DNA of 64,000 nt from Cellulomonas sp. URHD0024 (lineage in GTDB: Bacteria > Actinomycetota > Actinomycetes > Actinomycetales > Cellulomonadaceae). Within the stretch, counting starts at the first letter, position 1. Every line of letters begins with the position of its first letter. Positions 43,402 through 52,205 of this stretch are shown here, one piece after another. Made by a program: the position numbers and the translations under genes. The stretch is from assembly GCF_000426185.1 (NCBI RefSeq), contig NZ_AUEW01000008.1, positions 205,530-269,529 on the forward strand. The letters run 5' to 3'. The notes beneath the pieces were generated by a model, which was given only the letters and a program-made list of their open reading frames with translations, was not told the origin of the DNA and did no database searches.

Positions 43402-44210
43402 CTTCGGCGCTGCCGTACGCGCTCGTCGCGACGGACCTCGACGGCACCCTGCTGCGTTCTGACGGCACGGTCGGCGCCCGGACGCGGGCGGCGCTGGACG
43501 GGCTCGCCGCGCGCGGCGGTCAGCACGTCGTCGTGACCGGCCGCTCCGTGGCGTGGACCAGACCGGTGCTGACAGCGCTGGGCTACACCGGCCTGGCGGT
43601 CTGCGGTCAGGGCGGTCAGGTGTACGACGCGGGCGCGCGACGGGAGCTCACGTCGTACTCCCTGGACCGGGACGTGGCTCGGCAGGCCCTGGCGGCCATC
43701 GAGGCCAGGACCGGCCCGCTCGCTCTGGCCGCCGACGAGGAGGGCCTGGAGGGCGCCGTCCTCGCCGGCCCCGGTTACCGCCCCGACCCGCTCGACGGCC
43801 TGCCGGTGGTGCCTACCGACGTGAACGGCTTGTGGGCGACGCCGGTGCGGAAGTTCTATGTCCAGCACCCTCGCTTCGACGAGAACCGGCTGCACGAGAT
43901 CGCATCGCGGCTCGCCGGGCACCTGGTGAGCATCGCGATCGCCGGACCAGGCGAGATCGAGATCCTGCCCCTCGGGCTCTCCAAGGCGACGGGGATAGCC
44001 CATGTCGCCGATCTGCTCGGGCGCTCTGGCGCGGACTGCATCGCGTTCGGCGACATGCCGAACGACGCCTCGTTGCTGGCCTGGGCCGGGTACGCGGTGG
44101 CGATGGGCAACGCGCATCCCGACATCAAGGCACTCGCGGACGAGGTGGCGCCCAGCAACGACGACGAGGGTGTCGCGGCGGTTCTCGAGCGGATCGTGGG
44201 CACGTGCTGA
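43398..44210 (+). CDS. HAD-superfamily phosphatase (Cof type)
   Basis: A 270-residue protein starting at the GTG at 43398, overlapping the upstream stop. Motif I is LVATDLDGTLL, motif II is VVTGRSVAW, the motif III Lys is in PLGLSKATGIAHVA and motif IV is AFGDMPNDASLLAWAG. A cap domain lies between motifs II and III, as in Cof enzymes that dephosphorylate sugar or cofactor phosphates. It is the last gene of the rightward arm and converges on the condensation-domain gene. Confidence 0.88.
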   Translation: MTSALPYALVATDLDGTLLRSDGTVGARTRAALDGLAARGGQHVVVTGRSVAWTRPVLTALGYTGLAVCGQGGQVYDAGARRELTSYSLDRDVARQALAAIEARTGPLALAADEEGLEGAVLAGPGYRPDPLDGLPVVPTDVNGLWATPVRKFYVQHPRFDENRLHEIASRLAGHLVSIAIAGPGEIEILPLGLSKATGIAHVADLLGRSGADCIAFGDMPNDASLLAWAGYAVAMGNAHPDIKALADEVAPSNDDEGVAAVLERIVGTC

Positions 44211-44275
44211 CGATCAGGTCGTTCGCCGCGGGTACCGATGAGGCGGCCACGGACCACTTCCTCTGCAGCGGCCCG

Positions 44276-46135
44276 CTATGAACGGCGCCGGAGCAAGCCC
44301 GCGAGCGCAACCAGGCTCATCGGTCGGCGCAGGTCTGCAACCGTCAAGCCGTCGAAGCCGCTGTCCTTGAGCAAGGACAGCACGCGGGGGGCGGAATGGA
44401 GCCGGCCGCCGACCGTCAGGTAGGTGCCGCTCATTCTCAGCTCGGTCAGCTCGTTGGCACCGGCTACCGCGTCTCGCAGCGCGTGTTCCGCCGCTCCCTC
44501 AGGTGCGAGCGCCGGCCGATCCGTCCCGGGTCCCGCCACCGTGCTGCCGTCCGAGCGACGAACGACGAACTGCTGCGGACTCAGGAAGGCGGTCCGGCCG
44601 TTGTCCGTCGAGAGCAGGAAGTCCCGGAGCTGCCACGGCTCGATGTCCGCGGTGACGTAGGCGGTGAGTTCATCGCCTTCCTCGCGCACGTCCGCGTGCT
44701 GCACTGCCGGATGCTCGAGGAGCCGCGCACTGAGGAAGCCACGGTCCACCCACAGGTCGCCTACCCGAGCTTCGCCGGCCTCCGGCCGCCATCGTCGCGT
44801 AGCGAGCCCTTCGGCCTCCGTGAAGCTGAGGTCACCGGATGCTGCGGCGTGGACCAGGATCGACTCGATCAGCGTGGCGAGTGCCGCCGAGTCGTCCTCC
44901 CCCATGACTGACCCGTCGAGACGAACTTCGATCAGCAGCCGGCCTTCGACGCCGAAGGCGCCGACGTAGAGGTTGCAGCCCTCTCCCGCCGGCTCGTTGG
45001 TCTGGTAGGTGACCATGCGCGAGTCCGCCCGCAGGGCGCGCGGATCGCCACCCGGCTCCAGCGACTCGAAGTCGACGCCGTCCAGGGTAGGGCTGACGAT
45101 CTCGGGAGCCGGAAGGAAGGTGCCTCGCTCAGCCAGTACCTGGCCTGCGGTCTCATAGAAACCCAGAACGTCGAAGCTCATGTGCCGACCGGCGACGAGG
45201 ATCGCCTTCTGCAATCGCCGCACGACCTCGGTGAACGACGGTTGCCCGTCGAGATCGACGAGCAAGGGCATGTCCCGGAAGATCGCAGCGACCAGGTCTC
45301 GCGTGGTCGGGAGCTCCCGGAAGGACCAGGACAAGTTCAGCCCCAGCCGGACCCGCCCGAACTGGATCGCCAGCGCTTCGTACACCGCGGCGGTGAAGAT
45401 CGATGCTGGTGTCGCGGCGTACGTCGTGTGCAGGCGCGCCAGAGCCACGGTCGCGGCCGACGACTCGAGCTCCGCCCGCACCACGGCGGCTCCCGGCCTG
45501 CCGCGGCGCACCGGCAGGGCAGTCACGGGAAAGTTCCGCAGGGTGGTGTCCCAGAACCGCAGGGCGGACTCGGCACGGGACCGGCCCTTGTCCCGCTCGT
45601 AGAGTGCCCGGTCGAGAGGCTGCGGGACCTCCCGATCGTGATTCGGCGCTCGCCGCGGTTCTTGCGCGGCGGCCAGTAGTTCCGTGAGTTCGGAGTACAG
45701 GATCCAGCCGGCCGTCCCGTCCCCCACCATGTGCGCGTGGGTGAAGATGAGATCGCCCTCCGACGTGCGGCCGAACCGAATCGGCGGTTCGCACGCGACG
45801 TCGAACGGATCCTCAGTGAAGAGGCGACGAGAGTGTTCGTCGTCGATCCGCGGAAATGCGACGTGGATGCTCTCGTACACATTCTGACGCGGCTGCCCGG
45901 CAGCGTCGGCGTCGAACGAGGTGCGCAGCCCTTCGTGCCGGAGCAGCACAGTCGTCACCGCACGAGACACGGCGTCGTCGGACACACCGTCGGGCACGGA
46001 AACGACCCAGGTGAGGTTGGGGAACAATCCGTCGCCGACACTCTGGTAGGACAACCACTCCAGCTGACAGAGCCCGGAATGCAACGGCCCCGAGCGCTGC
46101 ACTTCCCCCGCGAATCCCGTCAGTTCTTCTCGCAT
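44276..46135 (-). CDS. NRPS condensation-domain protein with degenerate adenylation/carrier tail
   Basis: A 619-residue protein starting at the ATG at 46135, with GGGGAG eight bases upstream. Residues 15-440 form a condensation-type acyltransferase with FTHAHMVGDGTAGWIL: the catalytic His135 of HHxxxDG is kept while the first His is Ala134. Residues about 490-545 resemble the C-terminal lid of an adenylation domain (EHPAVQHADVREEGDELTAY). The last 70 residues resemble a carrier domain, but VGGRLHSAPRVLSLL puts Leu where GGDSL has the modified Ser. It probably forms an ester or amide bond between groups carried by other proteins. Confidence 0.78.
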   Translation of the reverse strand: MREELTGFAGEVQRSGPLHSGLCQLEWLSYQSVGDGLFPNLTWVVSVPDGVSDDAVSRAVTTVLLRHEGLRTSFDADAAGQPRQNVYESIHVAFPRIDDEHSRRLFTEDPFDVACEPPIRFGRTSEGDLIFTHAHMVGDGTAGWILYSELTELLAAAQEPRRAPNHDREVPQPLDRALYERDKGRSRAESALRFWDTTLRNFPVTALPVRRGRPGAAVVRAELESSAATVALARLHTTYAATPASIFTAAVYEALAIQFGRVRLGLNLSWSFRELPTTRDLVAAIFRDMPLLVDLDGQPSFTEVVRRLQKAILVAGRHMSFDVLGFYETAGQVLAERGTFLPAPEIVSPTLDGVDFESLEPGGDPRALRADSRMVTYQTNEPAGEGCNLYVGAFGVEGRLLIEVRLDGSVMGEDDSAALATLIESILVHAAASGDLSFTEAEGLATRRWRPEAGEARVGDLWVDRGFLSARLLEHPAVQHADVREEGDELTAYVTADIEPWQLRDFLLSTDNGRTAFLSPQQFVVRRSDGSTVAGPGTDRPALAPEGAAEHALRDAVAGANELTELRMSGTYLTVGGRLHSAPRVLSLLKDSGFDGLTVADLRRPMSLVALAGLLRRRS

Positions 46136-46571
46136 GCCCTGCTCTCCCCGTCGTGAGTACCTGAAACAGCTCGCCAGGCATCGGCCCCGCGGTCGGACGA
46201 CCGACCAGCGCGCCAGATCGAGTCCCGCGGAGTAGCGGTCAGACCGGAGACACGACTCGGCGTAGAACCTCGACCGCCCAGCGCGTTGTTGTCCCCTGGA
46301 CCACCCGTCTGTTGCCGACGGTGCACGACTTCGACGCGACCAGCCACGCGACAGGCAACCACCGGTGCAGCGCCCACAAGATACAGCACTGGTATTCACC
46401 CGACCGGTGACCGAGGAAGTGCCCCCGTCGGCGTGGAGCACGCAGATCACGCACCTTGCGCCGGAACTCCGACGGCCGCGAATACGGCACCCCGCCACGG
46501 ATCACGTCGCACAAGAATCCACGATCCGACTCCATGGAAGGCGAGGCCCGCCATTTTGCGAGACTGGCGCC
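46136..46571. other. Intergenic region between cluster end and GH3 gene, with one hairpin-forming repeat
   Basis: No frame here shows homology. GGTCGG (46191-46196) and CCGACC (46201-46206) form a perfect six-base inverted repeat around ACGA, 56 bases from the condensation-domain start. The region must carry divergent promoters. Its mixed composition fits a boundary between cluster and core. Confidence 0.5.
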
Positions 46572-48644
46572 ATGACCGCGACAGACAGTACTGAGGCCGT
46601 GCTGAGCCTGAGGGCTCCCATAGAGCCAGCGAGCGAACGAGCGCGTTGCCAGGTGGGCACGCCCGAGCTGGACTCCGACGGCACAGCACGTATCCCCGAG
46701 ACGCTGCCCACCTACTCGGACTGGCCCGAGGTACGGAGCAGCGTCCCGCGGGACGAGGCAGTGGAGTCCCGAGTCGCGGCGCTGCTCGCCACGATGAGCG
46801 TGGCGGAGAAGGTCGGTCAGATCACGCAGCCGGAGATCCGATCGATCACCCCGGACGAGGTTCGCGCATTCCACATCGGTTCGGTGCTGAACGGGGGTGG
46901 CGCCTGGCCGGGGGACGACAAGCACGCCTCGCTTCAGGGCTGGCTCGACTTGGCGGACGCCTTCTGGGAGGCCTCCGTGCACGGCAACGCGGCGGCACGC
47001 ATTCCTGTCCTCTGGGGGAGCGATGCCGTTCACGGCCACGCGAACACCTACGGCGCCACGGTGTTCCCGCACAACATCGGGTTGGGTGCTGCGCGCGAGC
47101 CGGAGCTCGTACGCCGCATCTCGGCTGCGACGGCGCGACAGATTCGCGCAACCGGCCAGGACTGGGCGTTCGCGCCGACCGTGGCCGTCCCGCAGAACTA
47201 TCGGTGGGGCCGGAACTACGAGGGCTTCTCGGAGGACGCGAGCATCGTGCTCGCCTACGGCTACGAGGCCGTACGTGGCCTGCAGGGTGACTCCCTGCCC
47301 GACCCGGTCGGCAGCTCGGTGCTCGCGTGCGCGAAGCACTACATCGGCGACGGCGCAACGGACGGCGGTGTAGACCAGGGCGTCGCCACGGTGTCCGAGG
47401 ACGTTCTGCGCAACGTCCATGGCCAGGGTTACATCAGCGCCCTTGCCGCCGGCGTGCAGACCGTCATGGCCTCGTTCAACAGCTGGAACGGCCCCGACGC
47501 TCCTGAGGGCAAGGTGCACGGCAGCTATCGGCTCCTCACCGGCATCCTCAAGGAGGCGATGGGATTTGACGGTTTGGTCGTCTCCGACTGGAACGGAGTA
47601 GGCCAGGTCGAGGGCTGCGCTGACGACCGCGCCGCTCAGGCGATCAATGCCGGGATCGACATGGTCATGGTTCCGGAGGACTGGCGGAGCTTCATCGCCA
47701 ACACTCTGAAGCAGGTCGAGTCCGGTGAGATTCCCATGAGCCGGCTCGATGACGCCGTCACTCGCATCTTGCGAGTGAAGATCCGGTCCGGGGTCATGGA
47801 CGCTCCCAAGCCGTCCCGGCGTCCCTTCGCCGGCGACGTTTCTGCCCTTGTACACACGCACCTTGCGCGCGAAGCCGTGCGTAAATCGCTGGTGCTGCTG
47901 AAGAACAGGGTCAATGTGCTACCGCTGGCGCCGAGCGCTCGCGTTCTCGTCGTCGGCAAGAGCGCCGACAGCGTGCAGAATCAGACCGGCGGTTGGACCC
48001 TTACCTGGCAGGGCAACGAAAACAGCAACGCCGACTTCCCTGCGAGCAGCACAGTCCTCACGGGCCTGCGCGACGCCCTCGGTGACAGCAGCGTCGTCTT
48101 CGACGAGACGGGAGAAAGCGCGAACCCGGCTGACTTTGATGCCGTCATTGCCGTGCTCGGGGAGATTCCCTATGCCGAGGGGTTCGGCGGCGACCTGGGC
48201 GACCACTCATTGGATGCCTCCCTCTTGTACCCCGAAGACCTCGCCGTGCTTGACCGCGTCAGCGGCCTGGGAGCTCCCGTGATCACGGTCTACATCAGCG
48301 GACGACCCCTCTGGGTCAACAGCGAGATCAACCGCTCCGACGCTTTCGTCGCCGCATGGCTGCCCGGAACCGAAGGTGCGGGAATCGTTGATCTTCTCGT
48401 GCAAGGCGACAATCGTCATGACTTCACGGGTCGGTTGCCCAACAGCTGGCCGCGGAGCCCATGGCAATTCGAGCTCAACGCCGGCCACGCTGGCTACGAC
48501 CCGCTCTTCCCGCTGGGATACGGGCTGTCGCTCCATGACTCGATCGACGTTGCCCTCCTTGACGAGGCTGCCCCTCCGCGGCCCCACGACACCCTTTCTC
48601 CGGCTCGCGTGACGGACACCAGCCCCTTCAGGAACTTGGCTTAG
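46572..48644 (+). CDS. Glycoside hydrolase family 3 (exo-beta-glucanase/glucosidase type)
   Basis: A 690-residue protein starting at the ATG at 46572, with no signal peptide. LATMSVAEKVGQITQPEI, VLWGSDAVHGHANTYGATVF, WAFAPTVAVPQNYRWGRNYE, ACAKHYIGDGAT and the nucleophile motif GLVVSDWNGVGQ match the plant ExoI / bacterial ExoP type of GH3. SADSVQNQTGGWTLTWQG follows in the C-terminal domain. It would remove glucose from beta-1,3 or beta-1,4 oligosaccharides in the cytosol. Codon third positions look less GC-rich than in flanking genes. No transporter is adjacent. Confidence 0.9.
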   Translation: MTATDSTEAVLSLRAPIEPASERARCQVGTPELDSDGTARIPETLPTYSDWPEVRSSVPRDEAVESRVAALLATMSVAEKVGQITQPEIRSITPDEVRAFHIGSVLNGGGAWPGDDKHASLQGWLDLADAFWEASVHGNAAARIPVLWGSDAVHGHANTYGATVFPHNIGLGAAREPELVRRISAATARQIRATGQDWAFAPTVAVPQNYRWGRNYEGFSEDASIVLAYGYEAVRGLQGDSLPDPVGSSVLACAKHYIGDGATDGGVDQGVATVSEDVLRNVHGQGYISALAAGVQTVMASFNSWNGPDAPEGKVHGSYRLLTGILKEAMGFDGLVVSDWNGVGQVEGCADDRAAQAINAGIDMVMVPEDWRSFIANTLKQVESGEIPMSRLDDAVTRILRVKIRSGVMDAPKPSRRPFAGDVSALVHTHLAREAVRKSLVLLKNRVNVLPLAPSARVLVVGKSADSVQNQTGGWTLTWQGNENSNADFPASSTVLTGLRDALGDSSVVFDETGESANPADFDAVIAVLGEIPYAEGFGGDLGDHSLDASLLYPEDLAVLDRVSGLGAPVITVYISGRPLWVNSEINRSDAFVAAWLPGTEGAGIVDLLVQGDNRHDFTGRLPNSWPRSPWQFELNAGHAGYDPLFPLGYGLSLHDSIDVALLDEAAPPRPHDTLSPARVTDTSPFRNLA

Positions 48645-48962
48645 AACGCCGTGTGCTCGGGCACCACGCTCCCACCTTTGGTCACGCACCGCGGACGCCT
48701 CTCGGGCGTTCGCGCGGCCGCACGGTGTCGTCGTCGATCCGGCCACCTGCGGTTCGCGCCTCCAATCCTGTGACCTGCTCAAGTCGACGGCCCCGCGAGG
48801 ATGGGCAAGGTCGCAGGCCCGGGCGAGCTTCTGTGGGATGCCGTGGGCGGGCCGCCCTCCGGATGACGTGCAACGCCACGTGAGCTCGATGCTGCTCTGG
48901 ACGTTGGTGCTGCCGACCGTCGCGGCGATCCAGGTCGCGTTGCGGCGGTCTACCTGATCGGT

Positions 48963-49229
48963 GTGCTGCCGCCATGGGTGCCGGCTCCCGAGTGGATGAC
49001 TCTCGTGCTGGTCTGCGCCCTGACACCTGGCGGGGTCATCGCGACCACGGACGACGAGATCGCTGCCCGAGAGGCACGCAGGTCGGCCGCCGCTGAACGT
49101 CGTTCGTTGGCGTCGACATCGGACGATCCACGGGCACAGGGTTGCCTCGCCCTCTGGCGCAACCGGACAAATCCACTTACTGTCCTGTCAGTAAGTCAAC
49201 CAGGACGAGGCAGCGCAGCCCCTTCCTGA
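48963..49229 (+). other. Possible small membrane-associated ORF in a 719-base gap (uncertain)
   Basis: A frame from a GTG at 48963 encodes 88 residues: WMTLVLVCALTPGGVIA, then a charged helix EIAAREARRSAAAERRS. A hydrophobic stretch VSSMLLWTLVLPTVAAIQ in another frame just upstream (from about 48880) could be the first half of the same protein, separated by a frameshift. The rest of the gap 48645-49363 shows no gene. It may be a degraded two-helix membrane protein or no gene at all. Confidence 0.25.
49175..49196. promoter_or_regulatory. Perfect 22-bp palindromic element upstream of the CBM32 gene
   Basis: ACTTACTG (49175-49182) and CAGTAAGT (49189-49196) are exact reverse complements around TCCTGT. 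It is AT-rich in a GC-rich setting and lies 168 bases before the secreted CBM32 protein. This is typical of an operator for a TetR- or GntR-type regulator. The regulator is not encoded next to it. Confidence 0.6.
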
Positions 49230-49363
49230 TGCACAGCACCGGACTCACAAGGTCGTGATCGTCCCTCGCACGCAGGTTGACCCCTGCACGCCCGGCCCCT
49301 CCCTGCCGCAGCAGCGCTGCGGCGCATCCCTCAGCCTTCTGCGACCTCTCAAGGAGCGTCACC

Positions 49364-52030
49364 ATGGCCCGATCTGCTGGGACCGCCACTCTCGTGGCGC
49401 CCAAGCCGCTGACACGACGTCTGTTCATCATCTTGTTGACCGCGGTTGCGATGCTCCTGTCGTACGCGACCGTCACGCCGCTCGTCTCCACCGCGCACGC
49501 CGCTGGCCAACTGATCTCCCAGGGCAAGCCGGTGACGGCCTCCTCGGTGGAGAACGCAGGAACCGCCGCGGCGAACGCGGTCGACGGCAACGCCGGCACC
49601 CGCTGGGCGAGCGCTTTCTCCGATGCGGAGTGGATCCAGATCGACCTGGGCGCGACGGTCGCCATCGACCAGGTGGTCCTCAACTGGGAAGCGGCGTACG
49701 GACGCGCCTACCAGATCCAGGTCTCCTCCTCGGCGACCGGACCGTGGACGAACATCTACTCGACCACCACCGGTGACGGCGGCGTGGACACCCTCGCGGT
49801 GACCGGCTCCGGCCGCTACGTCCGCATGAACGGCACGCAGCGCGCGACGGGATACGGCTACTCGCTGTGGGAGTTCCAGGTCTTCGGCGCCGGCGACCCG
49901 CCGCCGCCCCCCACGTGCAACACGGGCGTGAACTCGGCGCTGAACAAGCCCTCGTCCGCTTCGTCGACGGAGAACGGCGGCACCCCCGCCTCGAGCGCCT
50001 TCGACGCCAGCACCACCACGCGCTGGTCCAGCGCCGCCTCCGACCCGCAGTGGGTCCAGGTCGACCTCGGCGCCACGCAGAGCATCTGCCGCGTGGTGCT
50101 CAACTGGGAGGCGGCGTACGGCCGCTCCTACCAGGTCCAGTCCAGCGACTCGCCCACAGGCCCGTGGACGAACCTCTACACGACGACGACCGGTGACGGC
50201 GGCATCGACACCCTGACCGTCAAGGGCAGCGGGCGCTACGTGCGCATGACCGGCACCATCCGCGGTACGGGCTACGGCTACTCGCTCTGGGACTTCCAGG
50301 TCAACGTCGGCGAAACTCCGCCTCCCCCCGCCTGCGCCTCCCAGCCGACCGTTCCCGACTTCGGCCCGAACGTCCGCATCTTCGAGGACAGCACGCCGGA
50401 CGCCACGATCCAGACGTCGCTGAACGAGGTCTTCGAGGCCCAGAAGAACACGCAGACCGACCAGTTCCACGACCGGCGTGACGCGCTCCTGTTCAAGCCC
50501 GGGTCGTACAACGTGTACGCCAACATCGGCTTCAACACCTCGATCCAGGGTCTCGCGCAGAACCCCGACGGCGTCACCATCAACGGTGCCGTCACGGTCG
50601 ACGCGTTCAACGCGAGCGACGCCGGGAACGCGACGCAGAACTTCTGGCGCAGCGCCGAGAACATGACGATCAACACGAACGGTGGGCGCAACCGCTGGGG
50701 CGTGTCCCAGGCCGCACCGTTCCGCCGGATGAACGTCAACGGCGGCCTCGACTTGTTCCCGGCGTCGTACGGCTGGTCCTCGGGTGGCTACATCTCGGAC
50801 ACCCGCGTCACGGGCTCCGTGGTGTCGGCGTCCCAGCAGCAGTGGTACAGCAAGGACAGCACCTTCGGCAGCTGGAACGGCTCCAACTGGAACATGGTCT
50901 TCTCCGGGGTGAACGGCGCTCCGGCGACGAACTTCTCCACCTCGCCCAGCGGAGTGCACCAGACGAACGTCGGCGCCACGCCGGCTTCGCGTGACGTCCC
51001 GTACATCTACTTCGCCAACAACGAGTACCGCCTGTTCCTGCCGAGCCTGCGCACGAACGTGAACGGTCCCAGCTGGGCCGTCGGCGCGCCGACCCCGGGT
51101 ACGTCCGTCAGCTTCAGCCAGGTGTTCGTGGCACGTCCGTCGGACAGCGTCGCGACGATCAACGACCGCATCGCTGGTGGCTGCCACGTCGTGTTCTCGC
51201 CGGGCGTCTACAACCTCAGCGCCCCGATCGTCGTGAACCGGCCCGACACCGTCCTGCTCGGCATGGGCTACGCCACGCTGGTCCCGCAGGGCGGCGTCAC
51301 GGCCATCTCGGTCGGCGACGTCGACGGTGTCCGCGTCAAGGGCCTGTTCATCGACGCCGGTACCACCAACAGCAACTCGCTGTTCACGATCGGCACGACG
51401 GCGGGCATCGGCACGAGCCGCGCCGCCAACCCGGTCACCGTGCAGGACGTCTTCTTCCGCATCGGCGGACGCGTGGCTGGCAAGGCGACCAACTCCCTGG
51501 TCGTCAACAGCAGCAACACGATCGTCGACCACACGTGGATGTGGCGCGCCGACCACGGCAACGGCGGCACCGTCGGCTGGACGATCAACACGGCCGACAC
51601 CGGGCTCGTCGTCAACGGCAACAACGTGCTCACGACCGGCCTGTTCGTGGAGCACTACCAGAAGAACGAGGTCATCTGGAACGGCCAGGGCGGACGGATC
51701 ATCTTCTTCCAGAACGAGAAGCCGTACGACCCGCCGAACCAGGCCGCGTGGATGAACGGCTCGACCCAGGGCTACCCGTCGATCAAGGTCGCGAACAACG
51801 TGACCTCGTTCCTCGGCCAGGGCCTCGGCAGCTACGTGTTCTTCCAGGCGGACCCGTCGATCACCCTCTTCAACACCTTCGAGGCGCCCGTGAACAACCC
51901 GAACGTGCGCTTCCAGAACATGGCCGTCGTGTCGCTCGGAGGCGTCGGCAACATGACCCACGTCATCAACGGCACCGGCCCGGGGGTGAACAGCGGCACG
52001 AACAACGCCTACATGCTCAGCTACCCGTGA
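49364..52030 (+). CDS. Secreted protein with two CBM32 (F5/8 C) domains and a right-handed beta-helix
   Basis: An 888-residue protein starting at the ATG at 49364, with AAGGAG seven bases upstream. The signal peptide RRLFIILLTAVAMLLSYAT ends near AHAAG. Two discoidin domains (about residues 50-180 and 195-325) are closely similar, each with VVLNWEAAYGR and GYGYSLW, and joined by Pro-rich linkers. Residues 335-888 form a beta-helix with FKPGSYNV, NFWRSAENMTIN, WAVGAPTPGTS, VVNSSNTIVDHTWMWRADHG and NEVIWNGQGGRIIFFQNE, resembling GH55/pectate-lyase-type folds of streptomycete secreted proteins. It probably binds and cleaves an extracellular polysaccharide; linkage unknown. Confidence 0.85.
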   Translation: MARSAGTATLVAPKPLTRRLFIILLTAVAMLLSYATVTPLVSTAHAAGQLISQGKPVTASSVENAGTAAANAVDGNAGTRWASAFSDAEWIQIDLGATVAIDQVVLNWEAAYGRAYQIQVSSSATGPWTNIYSTTTGDGGVDTLAVTGSGRYVRMNGTQRATGYGYSLWEFQVFGAGDPPPPPTCNTGVNSALNKPSSASSTENGGTPASSAFDASTTTRWSSAASDPQWVQVDLGATQSICRVVLNWEAAYGRSYQVQSSDSPTGPWTNLYTTTTGDGGIDTLTVKGSGRYVRMTGTIRGTGYGYSLWDFQVNVGETPPPPACASQPTVPDFGPNVRIFEDSTPDATIQTSLNEVFEAQKNTQTDQFHDRRDALLFKPGSYNVYANIGFNTSIQGLAQNPDGVTINGAVTVDAFNASDAGNATQNFWRSAENMTINTNGGRNRWGVSQAAPFRRMNVNGGLDLFPASYGWSSGGYISDTRVTGSVVSASQQQWYSKDSTFGSWNGSNWNMVFSGVNGAPATNFSTSPSGVHQTNVGATPASRDVPYIYFANNEYRLFLPSLRTNVNGPSWAVGAPTPGTSVSFSQVFVARPSDSVATINDRIAGGCHVVFSPGVYNLSAPIVVNRPDTVLLGMGYATLVPQGGVTAISVGDVDGVRVKGLFIDAGTTNSNSLFTIGTTAGIGTSRAANPVTVQDVFFRIGGRVAGKATNSLVVNSSNTIVDHTWMWRADHGNGGTVGWTINTADTGLVVNGNNVLTTGLFVEHYQKNEVIWNGQGGRIIFFQNEKPYDPPNQAAWMNGSTQGYPSIKVANNVTSFLGQGLGSYVFFQADPSITLFNTFEAPVNNPNVRFQNMAVVSLGGVGNMTHVINGTGPGVNSGTNNAYMLSYP

Positions 52031-52072
52031 CGAGGGGTGACAGCCTCCTCATGAGACGCAGCAGGTGAAGTG

Positions 52073-52106
52073 CGCCGGCCGGCCCGATCTGACGGGCCGG
52101 CCGGCG
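52073..52106 (+). terminator. Strong intrinsic terminator after the CBM32 gene
   Basis: CGCCGGCCGGCCCG (52073-52086) pairs perfectly with CGGGCCGGCCGGCG (52093-52106) over a six-base loop, followed by TTCCTT. It lies 43 bases past the stop codon. This is the clearest terminator in the window. Confidence 0.9.
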
Positions 52107-52205
52107 TTCCTTCGTCGGGTCACAGGTCGCCCGCCGTGCGTGCTCGCCGGTCGATCAGTCCCGACGCGGAACGAGACGATCTCCCTGAGTGGAAGCTGGC
52201 CTGGA

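Noticed and set aside
49349..51961. 870-residue leftward frame opposite the CBM32 protein
   Set aside because: Val/Arg/Asp-rich shadow of a repetitive rightward gene with a clear signal peptide and domains.
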